From Thalassolituus hydrocarboniclasticus (GTDB lineage Bacteria; Pseudomonadota; Gammaproteobacteria; Pseudomonadales; Oceanobacteraceae), in contig NZ_CP054475.1 in assembly GCF_025345565.1 (NCBI RefSeq), positions 577,501-641,500 of the forward strand: DNA of 64,000 bases, written 5' to 3'. The first letter of the stretch is position 1; every line of letters starts with the position of its first letter. Positions 39,064-49,000 of the stretch are shown here, one piece after another. The position numbers were made by a program, and so were the translations under genes. The notes under the pieces are model-generated. The model saw only the letters and a list, made by a program, of their open reading frames with translations, was not told the origin of the DNA and made no database searches.

Positions 39064-40515
39064 GTGAATGCAGAAATTCTGATGAACGTTACCCCGACGG
39101 AAACGCGGGTAGCGGTGGTCGAGAACGGCGTGGTGCAGGAAATTTTCCTCGAACGCACCAATCACCGTGGACTGGTCGGCAACATTTATAAAGGCAAAGT
39201 GGTGCGCGTGCTGCCCGGTATGCAGGCGGCCTTTGTTGATATCGGTCTGGAGCGTGCGGCTTTTATCCATGCCGCCGAAATCGGCAATGGTGATGGCAAT
39301 GCACCGATCAGCCAGCTGGTACACGAAGGTCAGGCGCTGGTTGTGCAGGTCACCAAAGACCCTATCGGCACCAAAGGTGCCCGTCTGACCACCCAGCTTG
39401 CCATTCCGTCACGCTATCTGGTGTACATGCCGGGAGCGGATCATGTCGGCATTTCACAGCGCATTGATGATGATGGCGAACGCGAGCGTCTGAAGCAGCT
39501 GGTAAACAACTGCATGGAAGCGGAAGGTCTGACCGGCGAAGCGGGTTTTATCCTGCGTACCGCGGCCGAAGGCGTGGGCGATGATGAAATTCTGTCCGAT
39601 ACCCGCTACCTGCGCCGCTTATGGCGCAAGCTGGAAGAGCGCATTAAAGACAATAAACCGCCGAGTCTGGTGTATGACGAGCTGCCGCTGTCGCTGCGTA
39701 CCCTGCGTGATTATTCGCGGCCGGAAGTTACCAAAATTCTGATCGACTCGCGCGAAACCTTCCAGAAAATCGAGCAGTTTGTGCAGCAGTATGTGCCGGA
39801 AGTTGCCGACCGTATTGAGTATTATCCGGGCCCGCGCCCGCTGTTTGAACTGTACAGCGTTGAAGATGAAATCCAGCGTGCGCTGGAGCGCAAGGTGCCG
39901 CTGAAGTCCGGCGGCTATCTGGTGATCGATCAGACCGAAGCCATGACCACCATCGACGTCAATACCGGTGGCTTTGTTGGGCGCCGCAACCTCGAAGAAA
40001 CCATTTTTAAAACCAACCTCGAAGCGGCAACCGCCATTGGCCGGCAACTGCGCCTGCGTAATCTCGGCGGTATTATCATCCTCGATTTTATCGATATGGC
40101 TGAAGCCGAGCATCAGCGTCAGGTTCTGCGCATGCTGGAAAAGGTGCTGGAAAAGGATCACGCTAAAACCAAGATCAGTGGTGTATCCGAACTGGGACTG
40201 GTGGAGATGACACGCAAGCGTACGCGTGAGAGTCTGGAACAGATGCTGATGGAGCCCTGCCGCTGCTGTGGCGGACGCGGTTCGGTAAAAACCGCAGAAA
40301 CCATCTGCTATGAAATCTTCCGTGAAATTCTGCGCGAAGAACGGGCTTACGGTGCCGGAACCTATTCCGTACTCGCCAGTCAGCAGGTAGTTGACCGGCT
40401 GCTGGACGAAGACAGCAACGGTCTGGCGGATCTGGAAGCCTTTATCGGCAAGGCCATTAAGTTACAGGTTGAGCCGTTATACACCCAGGATCATTACGAC
40501 ATCGTCCTGCAATAG
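39064..40515 (+). CDS. rng: Ribonuclease G
   Basis: The protein has 483 residues from the GTG at 39064, with AGGA nine bases upstream; an upstream TTG inside maf is rejected. An S1 RNA-binding domain covers about residues 36-125 (GNIYKGKVVRVLPGMQAAFVDIG). The catalytic domain has TIDVNTGGFVG and IIILDFIDM, each supplying a magnesium-binding Asp, and the Cys-Arg-Cys-Cys zinc link (EPCRCCGGRG) near residue 400. RNase G matures the 5' end of 16S rRNA and degrades some mRNAs. The gene lacks the long C-terminal scaffold of RNase E. yhdP follows after eight bases. Confidence 0.97.
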   Translation: MNAEILMNVTPTETRVAVVENGVVQEIFLERTNHRGLVGNIYKGKVVRVLPGMQAAFVDIGLERAAFIHAAEIGNGDGNAPISQLVHEGQALVVQVTKDPIGTKGARLTTQLAIPSRYLVYMPGADHVGISQRIDDDGERERLKQLVNNCMEAEGLTGEAGFILRTAAEGVGDDEILSDTRYLRRLWRKLEERIKDNKPPSLVYDELPLSLRTLRDYSRPEVTKILIDSRETFQKIEQFVQQYVPEVADRIEYYPGPRPLFELYSVEDEIQRALERKVPLKSGGYLVIDQTEAMTTIDVNTGGFVGRRNLEETIFKTNLEAATAIGRQLRLRNLGGIIILDFIDMAEAEHQRQVLRMLEKVLEKDHAKTKISGVSELGLVEMTRKRTRESLEQMLMEPCRCCGGRGSVKTAETICYEIFREILREERAYGAGTYSVLASQQVVDRLLDEDSNGLADLEAFIGKAIKLQVEPLYTQDHYDIVLQ

Positions 40516-40523
40516 GCATTGTT

Positions 40524-43500
40524 ATGATTTGGTTGCGCGAGTTCTGGACACAAATCTGGATTACCCTGGTGGTCGCCGCGGTGACCCTGGCGCTGTATAC
40601 CAGCCTGGGTCGCCAGCTGATTCCGCTGGTGGAAACCTACCGTGCCGATCTCGAACATGAACTGACCCTGCAACTGGGCCAGCCGGTATCCATCGGTCAG
40701 CTGCAGGGCGACTGGAATATGCTGTCGCCCGTGGTGCGTATGCGCGACGTACAGGTCGGGCTGCTGGCCGACGGTATCCATGTGGCGCGTATGGAAGCCG
40801 AGCTGGATGTCAGTGCCAGTGCTTTTTATCGTCTGCCGGTATTCAAACGTATCGAAATTCAGGGCGTACGCGCCGACCTGTATCAGCTGGGTAAGCAGCG
40901 CTGGTCGATAGGCCGCTCCTGGCCGCTGGATCTGAGTGGTATTGAACGTAAACCTGCCGCTGCCGATCAGGTGAAAGTCGCGGCCTCTTCCAACCCTTTG
41001 TGGCTGAACTGGCTGGAACTGCAGCAGGCCATTGTTCTGACCGACTGGAAAATAACCAGCTTCGACCCGCAAATGACCCGCGAAGACGTGGAGATCGACC
41101 GTCTGGTGTTGCGTAACCGCGGCGACAGTCACGAGCTGGACGGCAACCTGGCCTGGGGCCGCGAACAGCTGGCCAATATCAAACTGATGGCGTCCCTCGA
41201 TGGCGATCTCTGGCCCTGGTACCGGCAGAATGGCGAAGTTTTTCTGCGTATCGACAATCAGGAGTGGACGCGCTGGATTCCCGATCAGCTGCCCGGCGGG
41301 CTGGGCATAGAGCAGTTTACCGCCGGAGCAGAAGCCTGGCTCAGTATCCGCGATGGCGATCTGAACGCTGTCTATGTCGATGCCGATATTCCGGCCTTTA
41401 CCCTCAATACCAGTGGCCAGACGCTGGCGCTGACCGGCGGCAGCCTGAAAATTGGTGGCGAGCACAATGGCGATGACTGGCACCTGCGTGTATTACCGCA
41501 GTTTGATCAGCAACTGCCCCTCGACAGTCTGAGTCTCAGTGCCATCACATTGCCGCAGCAGAAAGGCTGGCAGATTGGTGTGCCGTTGCTGGATATCGCT
41601 GCCGCACGGCGTTTTATCCTTGATCACCAGCTGCTGCCTGAACCCTTTGACCGCTATGTCGATGCCACCGGTGGTCGTGGTGAAGCGCACAATCTGCGTA
41701 TATCGCTGTTGCCCGGCGAGCACTGGCAGGTTGATGTACGCAGCGACATCGTGAATGCCAGCAGCAATGCCTATCAGGGGATTCCGGCGTTCAGTGATGT
41801 CAGCGGCAAGCTGCATCTGCAGCCGCAGGGCGGTCTGGTGCAGGTGGACGGTGATGACCTTAGTGTCCACCTTGCCGATATTTACAGCCAGCCCTGGACG
41901 CTGCAGCACCTGTCAGCGCGCTTCTACTGGGCGATCAAACCCGATTTTTATCAGCTGCAGCTGCGTGGTCTGAAAGCCGCTCTGCAGGACAATGACTCGG
42001 CGGCGGCATGGCCTGTCAGTGGAGAACTGGCGGTGAATCTGCCGCGCAGTCACAGCGCCACCGAATCTACCCTGAGCCTGCTGTTTGGTTTGCCGCAGGC
42101 GCCGGCCAGTCTGCGCGCGCAACTGGTGCCTGACGTTCTTGATGAAGCCGTCCGCGACTGGCTCGATCAGTCGATTGTGGCCGGAGATTTCCGCGATGCC
42201 GCTTTCCTGCTGCACGGTAACCCTGAGCACGAACATCCGCACAACAGCCTGACCACTCAGCTGTATCTGGAAGTGGAAGATGCCGAACTGAAATACATGC
42301 CGGACTGGCCGGCGATGACGGCCATGAAAGGGCGACTGATGATGGATGCCCCGGCGCTGGATGTCTGGCTGGAGCAGGGCAAGACACTGGGGGGCGAGCT
42401 GGTACCGCATTCCGGTCGTATACGCCTGCGTCCGGGACGTGATGGCCACACCGGATTGTCGGTGGCCGGTCGTCTGCGCGGGGACAGCAGTGAAGCACTG
42501 CGTTACTTCACCGAAACGCCATTACAGGGCGTGGTGAACAATGCCTTTGACCACTGGCAGGCCAGTGGTCCGATGACGGCCAATATGCTGCTGGAAATGC
42601 CGCTGGGCGCTGAGCACACCGAACCTGAAATCAAACTGGAAGTGGAACTGAGCGACAACCAGCTGCGTCTGGACGACCTCAATATCGATCTGGCTAACCT
42701 TAAAGGCCGGCTGCGCTATAACAGTCAGGTTGGTCTGCTGTCCGACTGGCTCGAAGGCGATGTCTTCGGCGGTCACTTTAATGCCGGCATCGAATCGGTC
42801 GGCCGCCCCGGCGGCTTCGATATGGTGCTGAGTGCCAATGGTGATGCCCACTGGGATCGTTTTAAGCAGTGGATGCCACTGTTTTTGCTGGACCCGGTCA
42901 GTGGTGCCCTCGACTACAACGCCCGTCTGACCGTTGGCGCTCAGGGGGTGGTATTCAATCTGGATTCTAACCTGCAGGGCACGGCCATTGATCTGCCTTA
43001 TCCGCTCGGCAAAAGCGCCGATGAGGCGGCACGGCCGGTGCAGATGCGGGTCGAGCCGGGTACAGAAACGCGGATTAACCTGAACTACGACAACCTGCTG
43101 CGTGCTGCACTGGCACTGGATGCCGATGGCCTGAACCGGGGTCAGGTATATCTCGGTGGCTCGGAGCCTTTCCTGCCGAGTGACAAAGGTGTGGTGGTGC
43201 GTGGCCATCTGAGTGAATCCATTGTTGCCGCTGACTGGTGGGACAGCTGGCAGCATCTGTCAGGCCTGCTGGCGGCAGAAAGCAAGGCGCAGAAAAGCGC
43301 TGCGGCGGCCAAAGATGAGGTGAGTGCGCACAGTAACAACCCACTGCGCAGCATTAATCTGACGCTGGGCGGCGTGGATGCCTGGGGAACGGCGATGGGG
43401 CCAACCCATATTATTGCTGCCCAGCAGTGGGACGAATGGGACTTTGATGTCGACAGCACGCTGGTCAAAGGCAAGATCCGTATGTTGCCGGGCAATGAGC

Positions 43501-44543
43501 CGATTCAGATGACGCTCGATTATATTCACCTGCCGGCGGACGAAGAGGAACCGGGCAATCTGGCGACGCTGGATGGCAGTCAGGATGAGGTGACCGTGGT
43601 TGCTGATAAACCAGATCCGCTGGCCGAACTCGATCCGGCGGTTTTTCCGCCAATGGATATGGAGTTGGCGGAGCTGTATGTCGGCAGCCGCAACTTTGGC
43701 CGCTGGAAGGTCAGCAGCCGGCCACAGGCTGATGGTATGCAGATCATCCTGCACGACAGCGATATGAAAGGCATGACCTTTAGCGGGGATGTCTACTGGC
43801 TGAAACAGAACGGCCAGCATCAGACCCGCCTCGATACATTGCAGATCAGCAGCAATGACCTTGGCCGGGTGCAGCGCGCCTTCCGTCAGGAAGCCGCGAT
43901 TGAAGGTAAGGATATGCGCTCGACCCTGCAGCTGAGCTGGCAGGGCTCGCCACTGGCCTACAACAACAAAACCCTCAATGGTCTGGCCAGCTTCCGTGTG
44001 AAAGACGGCAATATGGCTGCCGAAGGTGCCGGAGCGTTAAAAGCCTTTGGTGCGCTGAACTTTAATTCGGTCGCCCGCCGCCTGAAGCTCGACTTCTCCG
44101 ATCTGTATCAGTCCGGGGTGGCCTTCGACACACTGAAAGGCAAGGCGCGGATTGAGAATGGCCTGCTGACCCTGACCGAGCCGCTGAGCATGGATGGTCC
44201 GGGGGGGAAATTCCTGACCTCAGGCAGCACCGATCTGAATACCCAGACGCTGGATATGAAGCTGGCGGTGACCTTCCCGGTATCCAGTACGCTGCCGATG
44301 GTGGCACTGCTGGCCGGTCTGGCGCCACCGGTTGCGGCCTCGATCTACGTTACCGAGAAACTGATCGGCGATGAGCTGGCGCGCTTCACCAGTGCCAGTT
44401 ACGACCTGAAAGGCACCTGGGAAAAACCGGATCTTAAGATCAATCAGGCCTTTGACGATAAAGTCGACGGTAAGAAAAGCCGCAGCCTGCTGGAACGCTT
44501 CAAGAGTATTTTCTATATCTTCGGCGGAGGCGACGACGACTGA
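40524..44543 (+). CDS. yhdP: YhdP family AsmA-like envelope protein
   Basis: The protein has 1339 residues. One N-terminal membrane helix (about 11-30) is followed by an enormous periplasmic beta-rich chain, and the C-terminus contains the AsmA-like LPMVALLAGLAPPVAASIYV hydrophobic segment. YhdP is one of the large bridge-like proteins that carry phospholipid from the inner to the outer membrane in enterobacteria, partly redundant with TamB and YdbH. Its position between rng and the amidase gene matches E. coli and Pseudomonas. It overlaps the next gene by one base (TGATGG). Confidence 0.93.
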   Translation: MIWLREFWTQIWITLVVAAVTLALYTSLGRQLIPLVETYRADLEHELTLQLGQPVSIGQLQGDWNMLSPVVRMRDVQVGLLADGIHVARMEAELDVSASAFYRLPVFKRIEIQGVRADLYQLGKQRWSIGRSWPLDLSGIERKPAAADQVKVAASSNPLWLNWLELQQAIVLTDWKITSFDPQMTREDVEIDRLVLRNRGDSHELDGNLAWGREQLANIKLMASLDGDLWPWYRQNGEVFLRIDNQEWTRWIPDQLPGGLGIEQFTAGAEAWLSIRDGDLNAVYVDADIPAFTLNTSGQTLALTGGSLKIGGEHNGDDWHLRVLPQFDQQLPLDSLSLSAITLPQQKGWQIGVPLLDIAAARRFILDHQLLPEPFDRYVDATGGRGEAHNLRISLLPGEHWQVDVRSDIVNASSNAYQGIPAFSDVSGKLHLQPQGGLVQVDGDDLSVHLADIYSQPWTLQHLSARFYWAIKPDFYQLQLRGLKAALQDNDSAAAWPVSGELAVNLPRSHSATESTLSLLFGLPQAPASLRAQLVPDVLDEAVRDWLDQSIVAGDFRDAAFLLHGNPEHEHPHNSLTTQLYLEVEDAELKYMPDWPAMTAMKGRLMMDAPALDVWLEQGKTLGGELVPHSGRIRLRPGRDGHTGLSVAGRLRGDSSEALRYFTETPLQGVVNNAFDHWQASGPMTANMLLEMPLGAEHTEPEIKLEVELSDNQLRLDDLNIDLANLKGRLRYNSQVGLLSDWLEGDVFGGHFNAGIESVGRPGGFDMVLSANGDAHWDRFKQWMPLFLLDPVSGALDYNARLTVGAQGVVFNLDSNLQGTAIDLPYPLGKSADEAARPVQMRVEPGTETRINLNYDNLLRAALALDADGLNRGQVYLGGSEPFLPSDKGVVVRGHLSESIVAADWWDSWQHLSGLLAAESKAQKSAAAAKDEVSAHSNNPLRSINLTLGGVDAWGTAMGPTHIIAAQQWDEWDFDVDSTLVKGKIRMLPGNEPIQMTLDYIHLPADEEEPGNLATLDGSQDEVTVVADKPDPLAELDPAVFPPMDMELAELYVGSRNFGRWKVSSRPQADGMQIILHDSDMKGMTFSGDVYWLKQNGQHQTRLDTLQISSNDLGRVQRAFRQEAAIEGKDMRSTLQLSWQGSPLAYNNKTLNGLASFRVKDGNMAAEGAGALKAFGALNFNSVARRLKLDFSDLYQSGVAFDTLKGKARIENGLLTLTEPLSMDGPGGKFLTSGSTDLNTQTLDMKLAVTFPVSSTLPMVALLAGLAPPVAASIYVTEKLIGDELARFTSASYDLKGTWEKPDLKINQAFDDKVDGKKSRSLLERFKSIFYIFGGGDDD

Positions 44544-45340
44544 TGGCTAGCGTCGCGGTGATTCAGTTCAGCAGCCAGACACAGATTGAGCACAATCTGG
44601 CACAGGCCTATGACCTGCTGCAGCAGGCAGCGGCACAGGGGGCGGTGCTGGCGCTGCTACCGGAAATGTTCCTCACGCTGGATGGTAAGCAGTACAACGC
44701 CATTGCTGCAGATCCGCAGTATGTACAGCGTCTGGCCGGCTGGGCGCAGGAGCTGAAACTCTGGCTGGTGGCCGGTGCGGTGCCGATGCCATGTCCGGAC
44801 GGCGATCCGCGGGTGCGTTCGGCCTGTCTGGTGTTTAACAGCGAAGGCGAACAGGTTGCCCGCTACGACAAGATTCATCTGTTTGATGTCGATGTTGGCG
44901 ATGCCCACGGCAGTTACCGTGAATCAGAACGCTTTGCACCCGGGGATGAGGTGGTGCTGGTGGATACACCGGCCGGCCGACTGGGGCTGGTGATCTGTTA
45001 CGACCTGCGCTTTCCGGGGTTGTTTCAGCGTCTGCGCGAGCAGGGCGCGGAGCTGATTTCTGTGCCCGCGGCCTTTACCTACACCACCGGTACCGCGCAC
45101 TGGCAAACACTGCTGCGTGCCCGCGCGATTGAAACCCAGTGCTATGTGCTGGCCGCGAACCAGTGTGGCTGGCATGACGATAAACGCCGTACCTATGGTC
45201 ATTCGCAGATTATTGATGCCTGGGGAACGGTAATGACCGAGCTGGAAGAAGAGGCCGGTGTGGCGCTGGCGGAGATTGATCTGCCGCAGCTGGCGGAGGT
45301 ACGCAAAAAAATGCCGGTGACTCAGCACCGGCGTTTCTGA
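44543..45340 (+). CDS. Nitrilase-superfamily amidase (deaminated glutathione amidase-like)
   Basis: The protein has 265 residues. The catalytic triad of the carbon-nitrogen hydrolase family is visible as Glu41 (LLPEMF), Lys110 (YDKIHLFDVD) and Cys152 (VICYDLRFP). IHLFDVDVGD and AFTYTTGTAHWQTLLRARAIE are typical of the Nit1 branch, which hydrolyses deaminated glutathione, a metabolite-repair reaction. The exact substrate is assigned by family only. It is the last gene of the mreC-to-nit run. In pseudomonads tldD usually follows; here the convergent darP gene does. Confidence 0.88.
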   Translation: MASVAVIQFSSQTQIEHNLAQAYDLLQQAAAQGAVLALLPEMFLTLDGKQYNAIAADPQYVQRLAGWAQELKLWLVAGAVPMPCPDGDPRVRSACLVFNSEGEQVARYDKIHLFDVDVGDAHGSYRESERFAPGDEVVLVDTPAGRLGLVICYDLRFPGLFQRLREQGAELISVPAAFTYTTGTAHWQTLLRARAIETQCYVLAANQCGWHDDKRRTYGHSQIIDAWGTVMTELEEEAGVALAEIDLPQLAEVRKKMPVTQHRRF

Positions 45341-45343
45341 ACG

Positions 45344-45364
45344 GATGGCCGTTAGTCGGCCATC
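45344..45364. terminator. Hairpin between the convergent nit and darP genes
   Basis: GATGGCCG-TTAGT-CGGCCATC is a perfect 8-bp stem whose loop contains the darP stop codon. There is no T run, so it is a weak bidirectional terminator candidate. Confidence 0.5.
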
Positions 45365-45864
45365 TGCTCCTTGATAAACTGAAACAGCTTTTTATATGAA
45401 GTGCCGGGCTTCGGTGGTTCGCTGCTCATTTCTTTCTGGGCGTTACGCACCAGATTACGCAGCTGCTGGCGGTCCACCGCCGGAAACTCTTCGATAAAAG
45501 CATTCAGTCCGTTACTGTCGCTGACCAGACGGGTACGCCACAATTCCTGCTGACGGATGCGGCGGCCATAGGCTTCGCTGGATGGATCAAACAGGTCGAG
45601 CTTGGCCTGAATCGCATCCCGGTCTTCATCACCAACCAGACGGCCAATGTACTGCATATGACGGCGCTTGGCTTCGTGCTGCTTCAGCCTGGCGTTTTCC
45701 ACCAGAGCGTTATACAGGGTTTCGCTGATCGGTAATTCTTTCAGCTTGGCAGTGCTCAGCTCGGTCAGACGTTTGCCCAGTTCTTGCCAGCGCTCTGCTT
45801 CGCGCTTCATTTCGGACTTACTGACGTATTCGATCTCGTCGTCCGGGTAATCAGATTCGTTCAT
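45352..45864 (-). CDS. darP: Ribosome-associated protein DarP (YjgA)
   Basis: The protein has 170 residues, highly charged and helical. The conserved opening YVSKSEMKREAERWQELGKRL, the KLKELPISETLYNALVEN segment and RRHMQYIGRLVG identify the DUF615 / YjgA family, now called DarP. It binds pre-50S particles and promotes late large-subunit assembly. It follows mgtE by 21 bases and may share its transcript. In many relatives it stands between tldD and pmbA; neither is present here. Confidence 0.93.
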   Translation of the reverse strand: MNESDYPDDEIEYVSKSEMKREAERWQELGKRLTELSTAKLKELPISETLYNALVENARLKQHEAKRRHMQYIGRLVGDEDRDAIQAKLDLFDPSSEAYGRRIRQQELWRTRLVSDSNGLNAFIEEFPAVDRQQLRNLVRNAQKEMSSEPPKPGTSYKKLFQFIKEQMAD

Positions 45865-45885
45865 CAGGGGTACTTTAAATGCAGG

Positions 45886-47241
45886 TTACAGATAGAACAG
45901 GGTAGCTAACCCCAGGAAAGATAGAAAGCCGATCACGTCGGTGACGGTGGTCAGCACCACGCTGCCAGCCAGGGCGGGATCGATGCCACGGGCTTTGAGC
46001 AGCAGTGGCAGACTGGCGCCGGCCATCGCCGCCACCATCAGATTGATGATAATGGCCGCGCCGATAATCAGGGCGATAGCCGGGTCACGGAACCAGGCGT
46101 ATGTAATTAAGGCGATAACCACAGCCCAGAGTACGCCGTTAATGGCGGCAACCATAATTTCGCGGTTAAACAGCCAGCGGAAGTTACTGCCGCTGAGATG
46201 GCCAAGCGCCTGACCGCGGATAACCAGAGTCAGCACCTGACTGCCGGCAATGCCGCCCATGCTAGCGACAATCGGCATTAAAACCGCAAGGGCCACAACC
46301 TGCTCGATGGTTTTATCAAACAGGCCGATAACGGCAGAGGCGGCCAGCGCGGTGAGCAGATTAATACCCAGCCAGACGGCGCGGCGACGGCTGGTTTTCA
46401 GCGTCGGGGCGAAGGTATCTTCCTCGTCATCCAGACCGGCCATACTCATCAGCGAGTGGTCCGCGGTTTCGCGGATAACGTCAACCACGTCATCGATGGT
46501 GATACGGCCGAGCAGCATACCGGCGGCATCAACCACCGGCGCCGATACCAGATCGTGGCGTTCGAACAGTTTGGCAACTTCACTTTCGTGCTGGGTTGCC
46601 TGAATAACCCGCGCGTCGGTGCTCATCACTTCACGCACAGTCTGTTGCGGGTCGCTGACCAGCAGTTTGCTGATCGCCAGCGTACCGATAAATTCGTTCT
46701 GGCGGTTAACCACCAACAGGTTATCGGTCATGGCGGGCAGGGATTTGTGGCGGCGCAGGTAGCGCAGGACAACCTCAAGGGTGATATCCGGACGGATGGT
46801 CACGGTATCGGTGTTCATCAGACCACCGGCACTGTCTTCCGGATAGCCCAGTACGGCTTCGAGACGGGCGCGGTCCTGATGGTCCATCGACTCCAGAACT
46901 TCCTGAGTCACACGCTCAGGCAGCTGCTGCAGCATGTCGGCCACGTCATCGGTGTCGAGGTCGGCGGTCAGATCGACAACTTCTTCCGCACTCATGTCGC
47001 TCAGGAAGTGGCTTTGCAGCTCTTCGCTGAGGTTCTGCATGACCTCGCCTTCGAGTTCCTTATCGACCAGTTCCCACAGCAGTTTACGGGCTTTAGGCGG
47101 AGAGGATTCGATCAGGTGGGCGATATCAACCGGAGCCAGACCCGAATTCAGGATGCGCTTGACCTGCGCCAGCGCACCACTTTCCAGCGCGGCGGTCAGG
47201 CTGTGTAACTTGGCTTTAGCCTTTTCGGTTTGCTGTGCCAT
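45886..47241 (-). CDS. mgtE: Magnesium transporter MgtE
   Basis: The protein has 451 residues. An N-terminal MgtE superhelical domain (about 30-130, with DMLQQLPERVTQEVLESM) precedes two CBS domains (about 135-260). The C-terminal five-helix pore domain contains MPIVASMGGIAGSQVLTLVIRG. The cytoplasmic domains close the channel when intracellular magnesium is high. It lies about 110 bases downstream of ptsO on the same strand. A -10-like TAGAAT on the minus strand upstream of it hints at its own promoter. Confidence 0.96.
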   Translation of the reverse strand: MAQQTEKAKAKLHSLTAALESGALAQVKRILNSGLAPVDIAHLIESSPPKARKLLWELVDKELEGEVMQNLSEELQSHFLSDMSAEEVVDLTADLDTDDVADMLQQLPERVTQEVLESMDHQDRARLEAVLGYPEDSAGGLMNTDTVTIRPDITLEVVLRYLRRHKSLPAMTDNLLVVNRQNEFIGTLAISKLLVSDPQQTVREVMSTDARVIQATQHESEVAKLFERHDLVSAPVVDAAGMLLGRITIDDVVDVIRETADHSLMSMAGLDDEEDTFAPTLKTSRRRAVWLGINLLTALAASAVIGLFDKTIEQVVALAVLMPIVASMGGIAGSQVLTLVIRGQALGHLSGSNFRWLFNREIMVAAINGVLWAVVIALITYAWFRDPAIALIIGAAIIINLMVAAMAGASLPLLLKARGIDPALAGSVVLTTVTDVIGFLSFLGLATLFYL

Positions 47242-47351
47242 GAGTCAAGCTCGGTTCGGGGGATGGTTGAATGCTCAGATTCTAGCCTGATTAGGCCTCT
47301 GATACCACGAAACTACTCGCAGAATTCCGTCTAGAAGATTGTTTTACCGGG

Positions 47352-47621
47352 CTATTCTTCTTCGTCAAAACGGCGGTTGATCAGATCCACCAGAGCTGCC
47401 AGTGCGTGTTCGGCATCCTGGCCTTCGGCATGAATATGAATATTGGTGCCTTTGCTGGCGGCCAGCATCATCACCGCCATAATGCTTTTGCCGTCGACCA
47501 TGCGGTCGGGGTAACCGACTTTGATCTGGCAGGAATAAGCAGCGGCTGTGGAAACCAGCTTGGCAGCCGCTCGCGCATGCAGACCGAGCTTATTGATGAT
47601 GGTGATTTCGGTGCTGGTCAT
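47352..47621 (-). CDS. ptsO: Nitrogen phosphotransferase HPr-like protein NPr
   Basis: The protein has 89 residues. The phosphorylation site His15 is in NKLGLHARAAAKLV. There is no Ser46-type regulatory segment of Gram-positive HPr beyond SIMAVMMLAASKG. NPr passes phosphate from the EI-Ntr protein to PtsN. It overlaps rapZ by four bases and ends the rpoN cluster. Confidence 0.95.
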   Translation of the reverse strand: MTSTEITIINKLGLHARAAAKLVSTAAAYSCQIKVGYPDRMVDGKSIMAVMMLAASKGTNIHIHAEGQDAEHALAALVDLINRRFDEEE

Positions 47622-48499
47622 CCGTTCTGATCCTGATGAATATCGGCGCTGCCCAGCTCGCGGTGGCGAACCTGAACATTGCTGTAATGATGGCAGAATT
47701 CTGCCTTAAGTTGTTCTGCCAGGTAAACGGAGCGATGCTGCCCGCCGGTGCAGCCGATGGCAATGGTCATATAGCTGCGGTTGGCATCGACAAAGGCCGG
47801 CAGCCAGCGCTGAATAAAGCCACTGATGTCCTGTTGCATCTGGCTGACCTGCGGTTCCTGAGCGAGGAAATTCCTGATTTCCGGGTCGCGTCCGGTAAAA
47901 GCGCGCAGTGCCGGGTCCCAGTATGGATTCGGCAGGTTGCGCACGTCGAATACATAATCGGCATCAATCGGGATGCCGTGCTTGAAGCCGAATGACTCGA
48001 ACAGGATGGCTATGTCGTTGCTGGTTTTATCCGCCACCCGCAGTTTGATCAGGCTGCGCAGCTCATGCACGGACATGTTGGTGGTATCCAGTGTCAGATC
48101 GGCAAGGTTGGCGATGGGTTCCAGCAGCAGGCGCTCTTTATCGATGGCTTCGGCCAGAGATGTGCTTTTGCTGGTCAGTGGGTGCTTACGCCGGGTAGAG
48201 CTGAAGCGCTGCAACAGCACTTCTTCGCTGGCGTCGAGATAGACCACATCCAATTGGTATTCTGCACTGGGTAACTGATGCAGAACTTCGTGAATATTAT
48301 CGAAGGCATGGGGCAGATTGCGGGCATCGACGCTGACCGCGACTTTGGCCAGCTTTTCTTCAATTTCAGTCTGTCTGGCCAGAGCCGGTAACAGGGCGAC
48401 CGGCAGATTGTCGATGCAGTAGAAACCAAGGTCTTCCAGAACGTGGAGAGCACTGGACTTGCCCGAGCCGGACCGGCCACTGATCACTACTAAACGCAT
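47618..48499 (-). CDS. rapZ: RNase adapter protein RapZ
   Basis: The protein has 293 residues. The Walker A motif GRSGSGKS is at residues 8-15. The C-terminal domain has HGIPIDADYVFDVRNLPNPYW and the GCTGGQHRSVYLAE loop typical of the family. In enterobacteria RapZ senses glucosamine-6-phosphate and directs RNase E to the GlmZ small RNA; outside that group its partner is less certain. It lies between ptsN and ptsO, the standard position. Confidence 0.96.
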   Translation of the reverse strand: MRLVVISGRSGSGKSSALHVLEDLGFYCIDNLPVALLPALARQTEIEEKLAKVAVSVDARNLPHAFDNIHEVLHQLPSAEYQLDVVYLDASEEVLLQRFSSTRRKHPLTSKSTSLAEAIDKERLLLEPIANLADLTLDTTNMSVHELRSLIKLRVADKTSNDIAILFESFGFKHGIPIDADYVFDVRNLPNPYWDPALRAFTGRDPEIRNFLAQEPQVSQMQQDISGFIQRWLPAFVDANRSYMTIAIGCTGGQHRSVYLAEQLKAEFCHHYSNVQVRHRELGSADIHQDQNG

Positions 48500-48532
48500 T
48501 GCTGTGCTCCTCCATTGGCCGTTGGGCTGATG

Positions 48533-48997
48533 TCAGCCCGGTTGTCCGCTCAGTGCCCGCTGATAAAACCGTTGCGCATCCGGCGCTTTGCGCAGTGCCT
48601 CGCGGTAGGCCGGCTCGCTGAAGTTGCGTGCCAGCATGGCCAGCACCTGCAGGTGCTGTTCAGTGGCTTCTTCGGGAACCAGCAGAGCAAACACCAGATC
48701 GACCGGCTTACGGTCAATGGCGTCGTAATCCACCGGTTCCACCAGACGCAGCAGTACGCCCATGGCCTGGTCGCACTGCTTCAGGCGGCAGTGGGGAATG
48801 GCGATACCCTCGCCAATCCCGGTGCTGCCAAGGCGTTCCCGGCCGAGTAATCGCTCGTAAATATCGTCGGCGGAGCTGTCGCTGAGTTGCTCAGCGATAA
48901 AACCTGCCAGGTACTCCAGTAATTTCTTCTTACTGGACACCGGTGCGTCAATCAGGGTGCGTTCCGGTGTGAGGATATCCTCGATGCGAATGTCCAT
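48533..48997 (-). CDS. ptsN: Nitrogen regulatory EIIA protein PtsN
   Basis: The protein has 154 residues. The phosphorylated residue is His69 in GIAIPHCRL. The fold is the EIIA fructose/mannitol type with DLVFALLVPEEATEQHL near residue 100. Unphosphorylated PtsN regulates potassium uptake and other targets in relatives; no sugar permease is attached. It stands three bases after hpf. Confidence 0.96.
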   Translation of the reverse strand: MDIRIEDILTPERTLIDAPVSSKKKLLEYLAGFIAEQLSDSSADDIYERLLGRERLGSTGIGEGIAIPHCRLKQCDQAMGVLLRLVEPVDYDAIDRKPVDLVFALLVPEEATEQHLQVLAMLARNFSEPAYREALRKAPDAQRFYQRALSGQPG

Positions 48998-49000
48998 TAA

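Noticed and set aside
40494-41483. 329-codon open frame antisense to yhdP
   Set aside because: Shadow of a long, GC-biased gene; no motif or start signal.
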